Source: Lachnospiraceae bacterium (GTDB taxonomy: Bacteria > Bacillota > Clostridia > Lachnospirales > Lachnospiraceae). From it: a stretch of 64,000 nucleotides of DNA. The number at the start of each line of letters is the position of its first letter. Within the stretch, counting starts at the first letter, position 1. Shown here piece by piece: positions 16,183 through 24,485 of the stretch. The translations under genes were made by a program, and so were the position numbers. The DNA lies in the NCBI GenBank assembly GCA_028693165.1, contig JAQUVX010000001.1, forward strand, positions 186,001 through 250,000, written 5' to 3'. The notes beneath the pieces are model-generated. The model was not told where the DNA came from. It ran no database searches and was given only the letters and a program-made list of their open reading frames with translations.

Positions 16183-17214
16183 CTACTCAAATTCATACAT
16201 TGCAATTTCATTGATTTCGCGGTTTGTTGTAACCAGGACATCCCGATCTCCCCGGTGAAATCCATACGCATTTGCCGGTCCGCAGTCATGGTCGATTACA
16301 TCCACCTGATACGTCCCGTCCGCCCATGTGACTTTCAGCAAATCGCGGTTTCCTTTTCTGTGTCCGATCATAACAACCGACTTTCCTGCGATTGTGCCGC
16401 TCCAGATTGCATGAAGGAATTCCACCTTTTCCGGATATTCATAATCCAGTTCATAGGCTCCATCCGTTTCCCGGTAAATCTGAACCCTATCTCCGTGGAA
16501 GGGTGTCATGACCAGAAGTTCTTCCCTGCCATCCCCATCCAAATCAATGAACACCGCATCGCTGGCCGGTATTTCAAGTAAAGTTTCAATCGTCCACTCC
16601 GCATGTTCGCGGGTCGGAGGATCAAAGCGAAACACACCGTTTTCGCTGCAAACCAGAGAAGCGGTTTTTCCGTCTCTCACCATCCTGTAATACCCATGAT
16701 TTTTTAACATATTGTCCTTAATTACCGTAAGCTCCAGCTGATGCGTCTCATTAAAGCCGCTCAAATCCTCCGGGAGAAGTGCGGCGTACACCTTTCCGGG
16801 ATTGCTCCAGTCATCCTTGTACGCATGACCGGATTTTAATGTACAGGCGATCAGATACTGCTGTCCGTCACATTCCACGATGTCAAACCGGTGCACAAAC
16901 GGAAGGTCGGTCAGCGTGCGGATCTTCCATGCTCCGTTTTCCGGTGTTGCAATCACGATTTTTGCCTCTTTGGAATCATTGGGGGAATAGAACTTGTGCG
17001 TTGCCAGAAACTGTCCGTCTGTCCCCGGAACCTGAACCATCGTCATCACTCCGCCTGGTCCCTCCCACACCGTTTCTTCTTCCCTGCCTTCCGTATCAAA
17101 TAAGATACACCGGTCCGTCTTTTCTGCTGCTACCAGAATATGGTCTGCACCTTTATAATGCAGCGGCGCAATCGAGTAACATTTTTCCAACTCTGCCATT
17201 ACTTTTTTCTTCAT
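16183..17214 (-). CDS. Predicted cytoplasmic beta-propeller protein with an FG-GAP/VCBS-like repeat
   Basis: 343 residues without a signal peptide. Sequence is rich in short beta strands, and DLDGDGREELLV (near residue 240) is a calcium-loop motif of FG-GAP/VCBS propeller blades; similar but weaker repeats occur elsewhere (IVECDGQQYLI, GTIAGKSVVMI). No catalytic motif of a known sugar enzyme was recognised. The ATG overlaps the stop of the kinase gene (ATGA), indicating tight coupling. Within this operon it might be a lactonase, mutarotase, isomerase or a scaffold; all of these are guesses. Confidence 0.6.
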   Translation of the reverse strand: MKKKVMAELEKCYSIAPLHYKGADHILVAAEKTDRCILFDTEGREEETVWEGPGGVMTMVQVPGTDGQFLATHKFYSPNDSKEAKIVIATPENGAWKIRTLTDLPFVHRFDIVECDGQQYLIACTLKSGHAYKDDWSNPGKVYAALLPEDLSGFNETHQLELTVIKDNMLKNHGYYRMVRDGKTASLVCSENGVFRFDPPTREHAEWTIETLLEIPASDAVFIDLDGDGREELLVMTPFHGDRVQIYRETDGAYELDYEYPEKVEFLHAIWSGTIAGKSVVMIGHRKGNRDLLKVTWADGTYQVDVIDHDCGPANAYGFHRGDRDVLVTTNREINEIAMYEFE

Positions 17215-18695
17215 ATTGCTTCCTCTTCCTTCCCGCCCCACAGCTTCCTGTAATTTTGATTCATCTGTGCCCTGTATCGTTCGTATTGCAGCACAATGGT
17301 TTCGTCTGGAAGATAGACCTTCGCCTTATCCTGTTTGCTGATTTTGTCAAAGGCTTCTTCCACAGAAGCATAAATGGACATGGACGCAGCCGCAACCATC
17401 AGCGCACCTCTTGCTGTCGCGTCAGCCTTTCCGCGTCTCACGAGCTTCATGCCATAGACATTCGCCTGCATTTCATTGAACGGTTCGCTGTTTGAAAGTC
17501 CGCCATTGATATAAATATCCGACACCTTCAGATACTTGTTCATCACATCAATGCCATTTCTGATTTCAAAACAGATTCCTTCCAAAAGGCTCCGCAGCAT
17601 ATCCTGCTTCGTCGTTCCCAAGGTCATGTTTGCAAAAACACCCTTTGCCATATTGTTCCAATCCGGGGTCGATCTTCCCATAAAATAGGGAATACAGAGG
17701 CAGCCATTGGAACCAGCCGGTGTCTCCTTGATCTGCCGATTGATTTCGTCGAAGGAGGTTTCCGGGAAAAATTCCTTTCGAAACCAGTCAAACGCGGAAC
17801 AGCAGGTTAATACACTCGATTCTAATATGTACTGCCCCTTCACCGAAGAAACATTGCAGATCACATCCTGCTCCAGATTTTCCGGAACCTGATCCGTCTC
17901 TGTGATCAGATAGCCGCCAGTTCCTGTGGTCACAGAAAGAATGCCTTTTTTCACCACACCCTGTCCGATGGCACCGCACTGCTGATCCCCGCCCGCAGTA
18001 ATCACCGGAATCCCCTTCGGACATCCCGTGATCGTGGAAATCCGGTTTGTTGTATAACCACAGATGCTTCCAGGTTCTGTCAACTCACATAATTTTTCTT
18101 GTTCGACATGAAAGAGTTCCAATAATTCCTCATCCCACTCATGTGTTCTGATGTTCATTAAAAGCGAACGGCTTCCATAGGTGTAATCCGTACAGATCCG
18201 TCCGGTCATGAGATAGATCATATAGTCCGGAATCACCATGAATTTATAGGTCCGGTCATAGAGTTCCGGACGTTCTTCCCGAATCCAGGTCATTTTCGTG
18301 GCAGAAAACACCGGATTAATCCTGGAACCACACCGTGAAAACACCTGATCGTTTAAACCTTCCATGCGTTCGCACAGGTAATTCGTCCGCTTATCCTGCC
18401 ACATGATTGCATTGCAAAGCGGATTCATCTCACGATCAACCGGAATCACCGATGATCTCTGAGACGTGATGGAAATGGCATCGATCTTCTGATTTTTCGT
18501 TTCAGCCTCTGCCGAGACCTGTCTCAGGATGCTGTATAAAGCCTGCTCCCAGTCAGCCGGGTTTTGTTCCACCCAGCTGTTCTCCAGATAGGACGCCCGA
18601 TACAGCTCCTGCGCTTCGATCAGATTCTGTCCAAGCTCGTCAAAGAGGATTCCCCGCATACTCGATGTTCCCACATCGATCACCAATATATTCAT
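17211..18695 (-). CDS. FGGY-family carbohydrate kinase
   Basis: 494 residues with the N-terminal phosphate-1 motif VIDVGTSSMRGILFD, ITAGGDQQCGAIGQG and the C-terminal INGGLSNSEPFNEMQA block of the FGGY (xylulokinase/gluconokinase) family. It should phosphorylate a pentulose, hexulose or related polyol with ATP. Genes for UlaG and UlaE upstream and AraD downstream suggest L-xylulose or an L-gulonate-type compound as substrate. CAGGAGG precedes the start; the gene overlaps the propeller gene by four bases. Confidence 0.85.
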   Translation of the reverse strand: MNILVIDVGTSSMRGILFDELGQNLIEAQELYRASYLENSWVEQNPADWEQALYSILRQVSAEAETKNQKIDAISITSQRSSVIPVDREMNPLCNAIMWQDKRTNYLCERMEGLNDQVFSRCGSRINPVFSATKMTWIREERPELYDRTYKFMVIPDYMIYLMTGRICTDYTYGSRSLLMNIRTHEWDEELLELFHVEQEKLCELTEPGSICGYTTNRISTITGCPKGIPVITAGGDQQCGAIGQGVVKKGILSVTTGTGGYLITETDQVPENLEQDVICNVSSVKGQYILESSVLTCCSAFDWFRKEFFPETSFDEINRQIKETPAGSNGCLCIPYFMGRSTPDWNNMAKGVFANMTLGTTKQDMLRSLLEGICFEIRNGIDVMNKYLKVSDIYINGGLSNSEPFNEMQANVYGMKLVRRGKADATARGALMVAAASMSIYASVEEAFDKISKQDKAKVYLPDETIVLQYERYRAQMNQNYRKLWGGKEEEAI

Positions 18696-18726
18696 TGCTG
18701 CCTCCTGCCTTTATGCCTGCCGGTTT

Positions 18727-19830
18727 TTATAAGCAGGAACGGAACGGTATATTCTGCGGTGCCTCAAAGCAATCCTCGAATCCTCTCTGGTGATGATAGT
18801 AAAGCTTGTTCTGATCTGCCGGATAGGTATATTTTCCGCCTACCTGCCAGAAGAACGGATGGAACTTATATTCATTTCTGTCCTTCTTGAAATCATATAA
18901 TACTTTTATTTCTTCGCAGTCCGCCTGGAAATTGGTCCATACATCCCAATGAATCGGCACTACAACCTTGCACCGTAAATTTTCCGCCATACGCAGGATA
19001 TCTACCGATGACATCTTGTCCTGCATACCGATCGGATTCTCGCCGAACGAACCGAATGCAACGTCAATGTCATAATCTTTTCCATGCTTCGCAAAATAAA
19101 TCGAGAAATGAGAATCGCCGGAATGATAAATATTACCGCCTGGCGTTTTTACCAGATAATTGACTGCCTTATCATCCATGTCCGTCGGGCACACGCCAGT
19201 CAGCTCTTCTCGGTCGGCCCCTGTCGCATCCGTTGTCACGATACAGGTTCTGTCAAAGCTGTCCAGTGCAACGATTTCGATATCCTTGATCTTGATGGTA
19301 TCTCCCGGTTTCACCGTGATGCATCGCTCTGCCGGAACGCCCCACTTCTGCCACAGCTCCACGGATTTCTTAGGTCCGATGAAGGGAACCGGAATCTCAT
19401 TTCCGTGCTCGTCGGTGGTGGTCATGCCGCTTTGAATCACGTGTGCCGCCCATTCTGCGCTCATGTGATCCTGATGATAATGTGTCGCAAGTACCGCATC
19501 TACCTTTTTGAATGCAAATGGATCAATCACAAACGGAACATTGCGCAGATTTGGCTGCATGGCTCTTCCACCGCACATATTTGCCATCTGATGTCCCACT
19601 GCCATCTTGCCGTTCCCGTGGGTCCGTTTGCCATTGCCGCACCATAAATCAATGGTAAGATTAGTGTCTGCCGGAGTTTTAAACCACACGCCCGTACATC
19701 CGAGCCACCACATTGCAACATTGCCCGGTGTCACGACCTCACGTTCAATATCCTCGACCAACCAGGTGCCCCACTCAGGGAAGGTGCTTTCGATCCAGCT
19801 TTCTCTTGTCATTTCACTAATTTTGCTCAT
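18727..19830 (-). CDS. ulaG: L-ascorbate-6-phosphate lactonase UlaG family (metallo-beta-lactamase fold)
   Basis: 367 residues, close to the usual 354 of UlaG. The metal motif HxHxDH is HYHQDH at residues 117-122, and the UlaG-typical N-terminus ([23 protein letters not shown]) and [10 protein letters not shown] are present. Known UlaG opens the lactone ring of L-ascorbate 6-phosphate to 3-keto-L-gulonate 6-phosphate. Here no ascorbate PTS and no UlaD decarboxylase are adjacent, so another phosphorylated lactone is possible. AAGGAG precedes the start, and the gene has its own promoter with an upstream operator at 19878-19935. Confidence 0.88.
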   Translation of the reverse strand: MSKISEMTRESWIESTFPEWGTWLVEDIEREVVTPGNVAMWWLGCTGVWFKTPADTNLTIDLWCGNGKRTHGNGKMAVGHQMANMCGGRAMQPNLRNVPFVIDPFAFKKVDAVLATHYHQDHMSAEWAAHVIQSGMTTTDEHGNEIPVPFIGPKKSVELWQKWGVPAERCITVKPGDTIKIKDIEIVALDSFDRTCIVTTDATGADREELTGVCPTDMDDKAVNYLVKTPGGNIYHSGDSHFSIYFAKHGKDYDIDVAFGSFGENPIGMQDKMSSVDILRMAENLRCKVVVPIHWDVWTNFQADCEEIKVLYDFKKDRNEYKFHPFFWQVGGKYTYPADQNKLYYHHQRGFEDCFEAPQNIPFRSCL

Positions 19831-19877
19831 GCTATGTCTCCTTTTTCTTTTTTTGCTTTGTCGTTGTTGTTGCTCTC

Positions 19878-19935
19878 ATCGTATCATCTATCCTTAGTGC
19901 CTTCAACATTATTTCGCCATCTGCACAAATGTGCA
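19878..19935 (-). promoter_or_regulatory. Promoter with upstream TGCACA-N2-TGTGCA operator (in front of ulaG)
   Basis: Minus strand: inverted repeat TGCACA-N2-TGTGCA (19922-19935), 15 nt, TTGAAG (19901-19906), 17-nt spacer, TACGAT (19878-19883). The same repeat at the same distance is found in front of ulaE. Both -35 and -10 boxes are imperfect and the operator centre lies about 60 bp upstream of the start, as expected of an activator site. Confidence 0.65.
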
Positions 19936-19943
19936 AATTGTTT

Positions 19944-20789
19944 TTATTGGAACTGCTGATCCAGGATGGCACGCATATTTTGATTGGCGAAACGGATCTC
20001 GTCCTTCCAGTTCTCACCGCCCAAATCCCAGAGTTCTGTCACGTAGCGCCGTACCCCCGCTTTCCATGCAGTCTCAATAATCCGTTCAAACTCGACATGC
20101 CCCGTGAGAAATGGTACCTCTCTGAAAATTCCCGGCAGCGTTTCCTTCAAATGCAGTGCAATCAGCTTTCCTTTTCCCAAAGCCAGATCCACACACACAT
20201 CATGACGATTTGCTACTGCTGCATTCGTAATATTGCCTGCATCCGGATAGATCTTTAAATAAGCAGAATCCACCATATTGACATACTGAAGTGCTTTTGC
20301 CGTTGTGTTCATAAAATCATTTTCCATGGTTTCAAATCCGACCAAAACGCCTTTTCTTTCCGCCGTTTCCGCTATTTTTTTGATATTCTCCAGAAAATAC
20401 TTTTTTGTTTCTACCGTAGACTCTCCATAATACACATCATATCCGGGAATCATCACGGTACGGATTCCAAGATCCGGTGCCAGTTCAATCGCCTTTTCAG
20501 CAATCAGCATGGCTTTCGTGCGAATTTCTTCTGACAAATCCCCCAGTGCATATTTGGTCAGAGCACTCACACTCATCGAGCCGATTGGGGTTTCCGTCTG
20601 AAACATAGCCTTTACAATTTTTTTCTTTTCTTCTTTGTCCATAAAAATACGGTCGATTTTTTCCTCGGTTGCATCAATGCTGATTTCCAGATAATCATAC
20701 CCGCACTCCCTCGTGCATTGCAGCTTCTCGCTCCAGGAAAGAGAGTTCCTCATTGCTTTTTCATATAATCCAATTTCATATTGCTTCAC
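19944..20789 (-). CDS. ulaE: L-xylulose-5-phosphate (L-ribulose-5-phosphate) 3-epimerase
   Basis: 281 residues of the xylose-isomerase-like TIM-barrel fold, with the UlaE/SgbU signature: N-terminal IGLYEKA, YDYLEISID, IPGYDVYYGEST, GFETMENDFMN, IYPDAGN, ALHLKETLPG. It interconverts L-xylulose 5-phosphate and L-ribulose 5-phosphate, the substrate of AraD. GTG 20789 is preferred over an ATG 15 bases upstream because GGAGG would otherwise be inside the coding region and because E. coli UlaE begins just before IYEKA. First gene of the operon, with a promoter and operator at 20829-20886. Confidence 0.9.
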   Translation of the reverse strand: MKQYEIGLYEKAMRNSLSWSEKLQCTRECGYDYLEISIDATEEKIDRIFMDKEEKKKIVKAMFQTETPIGSMSVSALTKYALGDLSEEIRTKAMLIAEKAIELAPDLGIRTVMIPGYDVYYGESTVETKKYFLENIKKIAETAERKGVLVGFETMENDFMNTTAKALQYVNMVDSAYLKIYPDAGNITNAAVANRHDVCVDLALGKGKLIALHLKETLPGIFREVPFLTGHVEFERIIETAWKAGVRRYVTELWDLGGENWKDEIRFANQNMRAILDQQFQ

Positions 20790-20828
20790 ATTCTTCTCCT
20801 CCATGATTTTGCGGTCTTTGTTGGCTAC

Positions 20829-20886
20829 ATCGTATCATTACCGGATCAATTTTTCAGCTTTTTTTCAACTTGTGCACATTTGTGCA
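20829..20886 (-). promoter_or_regulatory. Promoter with upstream TGCACA-N2-TGTGCA operator (in front of ulaE)
   Basis: Minus strand: inverted repeat TGCACA-N2-TGTGCA (20873-20886), 15 nt, CTGAAA (20852-20857), 17-nt spacer, TACGAT (20829-20834). The layout matches base for base in spacing the promoter at 19878-19935. The bases before the repeat are also conserved (AACAAWTTGCACA). Confidence 0.65.
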
Positions 20887-20986
20887 ATTTGTTCTTCTCC
20901 TCCAGCAGAAATGCTCCCATCAAAAAAAGCAGCCGTCCATGATTTTAATCACAACGACTGCCTTTTTATCCTAATTTTTATTCTGC

Positions 20987-21532
20987 TTACTCTTCCGGCC
21001 TGATCACATAAGCCGCGACAATCTCCCCATAGTAAGCCGTATGGAAATCCCGGTTCCGGTCGCAAAACGAACTGTCGACATCCTGCGGATAGAACTTGTC
21101 TCTGGTTTTTTCCGGGATGGCTTCTGGATCTTGCGTCTGCTTGTAGATCACGCGGCACTCCAGGGTGAGCGGTGCTTCCCGGATACCCGGAACAGAAATT
21201 ACTTCTGCGGTTTCAAGATGCAGATTCAGCTCTGAGATTTTATCCGAATCCCGCCCGGATTTCGTTCCGGCTACACCGAGTATTTTCTTATTGAAATCTC
21301 CCATCGGGATATTGATGGTGAATTCCGGGTTTTTCTCCAGCATGGAATGGGTAAAACGATGTTCCCTCACAAATACCGTAAAAATCGGTACTGCCCACTC
21401 GATGCCCAGGGTGCCCCACGAGATCGTCATCGTGTTGACCTGATCGTCCGCTTTTGTGGTCAGCAAAACACCGCTCTTGGCTGCCTTCAAAATTTCTCCC
21501 GCATAGTCCAATACATCAATCTTCTCTTTCAT
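20987..21532 (-). CDS. Flavin reductase-like FMN-binding protein
   Basis: 181 residues of the Flavin_Reduct (PF01613) split-barrel family: NTMTISWGTLG, the FTINIP and GTKSGRDSDK blocks and LTLECRVIYKQ. Such proteins bind FMN and reduce it with NAD(P)H, or act as flavoprotein reductases. GGAGG is seven bases before the start. It is divergent from an HxlR regulator at 21646, a very common pairing for redox- or electrophile-responsive flavoproteins. Confidence 0.82.
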   Translation of the reverse strand: MKEKIDVLDYAGEILKAAKSGVLLTTKADDQVNTMTISWGTLGIEWAVPIFTVFVREHRFTHSMLEKNPEFTINIPMGDFNKKILGVAGTKSGRDSDKISELNLHLETAEVISVPGIREAPLTLECRVIYKQTQDPEAIPEKTRDKFYPQDVDSSFCDRNRDFHTAYYGEIVAAYVIRPEE

Positions 21533-21564
21533 GAAAAACCCTCCTTGTTTTCTGATTTGTCTGT

Positions 21565-21593
21565 ATTATAATAAGACTATATCTTTTTTACAA
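21565..21593 (-). promoter_or_regulatory. Promoter of the flavin reductase gene
   Basis: Minus strand TTGTAA (21588-21593), 17-nt spacer, TATAAT (21565-21570). The spacer and flank contain an imperfect inverted repeat (ATATCTTT near 21580 and AAAGATA near 21605) that could bind the divergent HxlR protein. Confidence 0.55.
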
Positions 21594-21645
21594 GAACTTA
21601 CAATAAAGATAGATACTATCATAAAAGAAAGTATGAGGTGATCCA

Positions 21646-21990
21646 ATGAAGGAAAACAGCATTGATCCTTGCAAGACTGTAAATATGAAGCCCTTTGACT
21701 ATGCCCTTTCCATCATCAGCGGGAAATGGAAAATGCACGTCCTGTTCTGGCTGTGGAAGCAGGAGGTGATGCGCTATTCGGAGCTCAAGCGGTGTCTTGG
21801 CAAAATCACTTACAAGATGCTTTCCAACACCTTAAAAGAGTTAGAAAGCGACGGTCTGATCGTGCGCCACGAATATCCCCAGGTTCCGCCAAAGGTCGAA
21901 TACTACCTGTCCGAGAAAGGCGATACGCTTCTGCCCGTGATCCAGTCGATCTGCCAATGGGGTCATGACCAGCTTGACGAAAAGCCGTAA
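21646..21990 (+). CDS. HxlR-family transcriptional regulator
   Basis: 114 residues, a single winged-helix domain with the HxlR signature: ALSIISGKWKMHVLFWL, RYSELKRCLGKITYKML, LKELESDGLIVRHEYPQVPPKVEY. GAGGTG lies five bases upstream of the ATG. It likely controls the divergent flavin reductase gene through the shared 113-bp intergenic region; members often sense electrophiles or redox state via a cysteine, here Cys in DPCKTV or RCLGK. Confidence 0.88.
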   Translation: MKENSIDPCKTVNMKPFDYALSIISGKWKMHVLFWLWKQEVMRYSELKRCLGKITYKMLSNTLKELESDGLIVRHEYPQVPPKVEYYLSEKGDTLLPVIQSICQWGHDQLDEKP

Positions 21991-22048
21991 GAAAGCCGCA
22001 AAGGATCTTTTTCGGTTATAATTTGGCTCTGTTATGGCTGTTTTTTGG

Positions 22049-22077
22049 TTGCTTTTCAACTCTTTTTCTGCTATACT
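22049..22077 (+). promoter_or_regulatory. Promoter of the XRE-Uma2 gene
   Basis: TTGCTT (22049-22054), 17-nt spacer, TATACT (22072-22077), about 55 nt upstream of the start codon. Confidence 0.5.
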
Positions 22078-22130
22078 AGACGTAACAAGAAGTCTGCATA
22101 CTCACAGCATTTTGGAAAAGAGGGCTGCAT

Positions 22131-22934
22131 ATGACCATACAGGATATGAAAGAACGAAAGAAAGAGCTGGGCTACACCTACGCTCAGATTGCATCGTTAT
22201 CCGGCGTTCCGCTCGGCACGGTGCAGAAGATTTTTAACGGAGCGACCACCTCTCCCCGGTACGAGACCCTGCAGGCCTTATCGAAGGTGCTTGCCAAGCC
22301 GCAGGTTTCCTATCATTCCCAGCCGCAGACGGACCCGGTACGGGAAGCACTGTCCGTCTATACGACCAAGCGGCAGGGAGATTATACGCTGGAAGATTAC
22401 TATGAGATTCCGGACGATGTCCGCATGGAGCTGATCGACGGGACTCTCTACGATATGTCCTCCCCCACATCCGCGCACCAGTTGATCACGGGTTTCCTCT
22501 ATACCAAACTGCTGAACCATGTCTTTTCCAGCGGCGGCACCTGCCTTCCCATGGTTTCTCCGATGGATGTGCAGCTTGACTGCGATGATAAGACCATGGT
22601 GGAGCCCGATGTCATGGTCGTATGCGACCGCGACAAGATTATCCAGCGCTGTGTGTACGGCGCGCCGGACTTTATAATCGAAGTCCTCTCTCCCGCCACA
22701 AGGAGAAAAGACACCGTGATCAAGCTGGGCAAATATTCCAATGCCGGTGTCCGCGAATACTGGACGATCGACCCCATCAAAAAAAAGGTAGTCGTCTATG
22801 ATTTTGAACATGACGACTACCCGATTCTTTATGGTTTTGATGCCAAGGTTCCCGTTCGCATCTGGGATGGAAGCTGCGAGATTGATTTTGCGGAACTATA
22901 TGAACATATTCGCTTTCTCTATGAGCGGGATTAG
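22131..22934 (+). CDS. XRE helix-turn-helix fused to Uma2-family (DUF820) nuclease-like domain
   Basis: 267 residues. Residues 8-58 form a Cro/C1-type helix-turn-helix (YTYAQIASLSGVPLGTVQKIF). Residues 85-265 form a Uma2 domain of the PD-(D/E)XK superfamily, with VEPDVMVVCD and IIEVLSPATRRKD...K...KYSNAGVREYW carrying the predicted acidic/lysine active site. Uma2 proteins are widespread but poorly understood; DNA binding plus nuclease activity is inferred. The stop codon overlaps the convergent citF stop by four bases. GAAAAGAGGG provides a modest ribosome site. Confidence 0.8.
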   Translation: MTIQDMKERKKELGYTYAQIASLSGVPLGTVQKIFNGATTSPRYETLQALSKVLAKPQVSYHSQPQTDPVREALSVYTTKRQGDYTLEDYYEIPDDVRMELIDGTLYDMSSPTSAHQLITGFLYTKLLNHVFSSGGTCLPMVSPMDVQLDCDDKTMVEPDVMVVCDRDKIIQRCVYGAPDFIIEVLSPATRRKDTVIKLGKYSNAGVREYWTIDPIKKKVVVYDFEHDDYPILYGFDAKVPVRIWDGSCEIDFAELYEHIRFLYERD

Positions 22935-24484
22935 CACTCCTCGTCCAGCTCCCGAACGACATCCAAGATGGTTCCGTCCCGGTTTTCGATGATGCCGACG
23001 ACGCGGTCCTTAAACGGAATTTCATCCGGGGTTCCGACGATTTCGTATGCCATATCACGCAGCTCCTCGATCGTGCAAAACGGCAGATGGGTGTTTTTAT
23101 ATGCCTCAATCAGATCTGTTCTGCGCGGATTGATGGCGATGCCGTAATCCGTTACGATGATATCCACGGTCTCTCCCGGCGTCACGGCCGTCACAACACG
23201 GTCGCAGATGGTTGGGATGCGGCCTCTGACCAGCGGAGCGATGATGATCGAGCACTTGGAACCGGCTGCGATATCCGGATGTCCGCCTGGTGCTCCTCTG
23301 ACGATTCCGTCAGAACCCGTCACGACGTTGACATTGTAATCGATATCCACTTCCAGCGCCCCCAGAATAACGAAATCCAGCTTGTTGGCAAACGTGCCTT
23401 TGTTCATCGGATTTGCATATTCCGAAGTCGAAATCTCAAAGTGACGCGCATCATTCTTGATGGACTCGATGGAAGCACGGTCGAAGCACTGAGCATCCAC
23501 GATATTGCGCACCAGTCCGTCCTTTAGCATCTCACAGATCGGCTGTGTGATTCCGCCGATGGAGAAACCCATATGGATGTTTTTCTCTTCCATGATCGGG
23601 CGCAGCATGGTATTGACCGCCAGAGAAGCACCGCCTGCACCGGTCTGGAAGGAGAATCCGTCCTGGAAATAAGGCGAATCTGCGATCAGTCTGGTGCAGT
23701 ATTTTGCCATCATCAGTTCTCTGACATCCTTGGTCATACGGATCGCGTTGCTGATGATCTTGTCCGGATTACCGATCTCGTCAACCACGCAGACGTAGTC
23801 CACATTGGTCATGGAAATACTTGCCGGGAAATTCGGGAAGGGCACCAGACAGTCGGTGATCACCACCACATTGTCTGCATACTGGGCATCCACCATGGAA
23901 TACGAAAGCACTCCGCAGTCGCTCTTTCCGCCGACACCGCGTGCGTTGCCATATGCATCGGAAGTCGGTGCACCGATGAAGGCAATATCGATATGTACAT
24001 CCCCCTCCTCGATCGCGCGGACACGGCCGCCGTGGGAGCGGATGATCGCCGGTGTCTTTAATTTGCCGCGGGAAATCGCTTCTCCGATCTTGCCGCGTAC
24101 ACCGGAGGACTGGATTCCTGTCACGATCCCCTGCTCAATGTACTCTGCAATCGGATCATGGGCTGCTCCCAGGGAACTTGCACAGATGGTGATGTCCCTG
24201 ATTCCCATGGCCGCCACCTCTGCCATAACCATATTTACAACATAATCTCCGTCACGGAAATGATGATGGAACGACAATACCATGCCATCCTGAATCTTAC
24301 ATTTTTCCAGAGCTTCCCGGATGTTGGAAACCATCTTGTCCTGCTTCGGATCTACCACGCCGCGAACCATCGGAGCCGCCTTCTTATATCTGACGTTATC
24401 TCGGTAATTGGGTCCCTGATACCCTTCTTTTCCGTACTGCTTTAAAATTTCATCCGGAATTTCTCTGCCAATTTTGTTTATCAT
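22931..24484 (-). CDS. citF: Citrate lyase alpha subunit (citrate:acetyl-ACP transferase)
   Basis: 517 residues, normal for CitF. Motifs include GMVLSFHHHFRDGD, GVRGKIGEAISRG, PTSDAYGNARG, FQTGAGGASLAV and GAPGGHPDIAAGSK. It exchanges the acetyl group on the CitD acyl carrier for citrate. ATG 24484 lies one base after the citE stop and has AGGAGG nine bases upstream; an ATG 18 bases further upstream would overlap citE. Last gene of citD-citE-citF. The 3' end overlaps the convergent XRE-Uma2 gene by four bases. Confidence 0.93.
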   Translation of the reverse strand: MINKIGREIPDEILKQYGKEGYQGPNYRDNVRYKKAAPMVRGVVDPKQDKMVSNIREALEKCKIQDGMVLSFHHHFRDGDYVVNMVMAEVAAMGIRDITICASSLGAAHDPIAEYIEQGIVTGIQSSGVRGKIGEAISRGKLKTPAIIRSHGGRVRAIEEGDVHIDIAFIGAPTSDAYGNARGVGGKSDCGVLSYSMVDAQYADNVVVITDCLVPFPNFPASISMTNVDYVCVVDEIGNPDKIISNAIRMTKDVRELMMAKYCTRLIADSPYFQDGFSFQTGAGGASLAVNTMLRPIMEEKNIHMGFSIGGITQPICEMLKDGLVRNIVDAQCFDRASIESIKNDARHFEISTSEYANPMNKGTFANKLDFVILGALEVDIDYNVNVVTGSDGIVRGAPGGHPDIAAGSKCSIIIAPLVRGRIPTICDRVVTAVTPGETVDIIVTDYGIAINPRRTDLIEAYKNTHLPFCTIEELRDMAYEIVGTPDEIPFKDRVVGIIENRDGTILDVVRELDEEC

Positions 24485-24485
24485 A

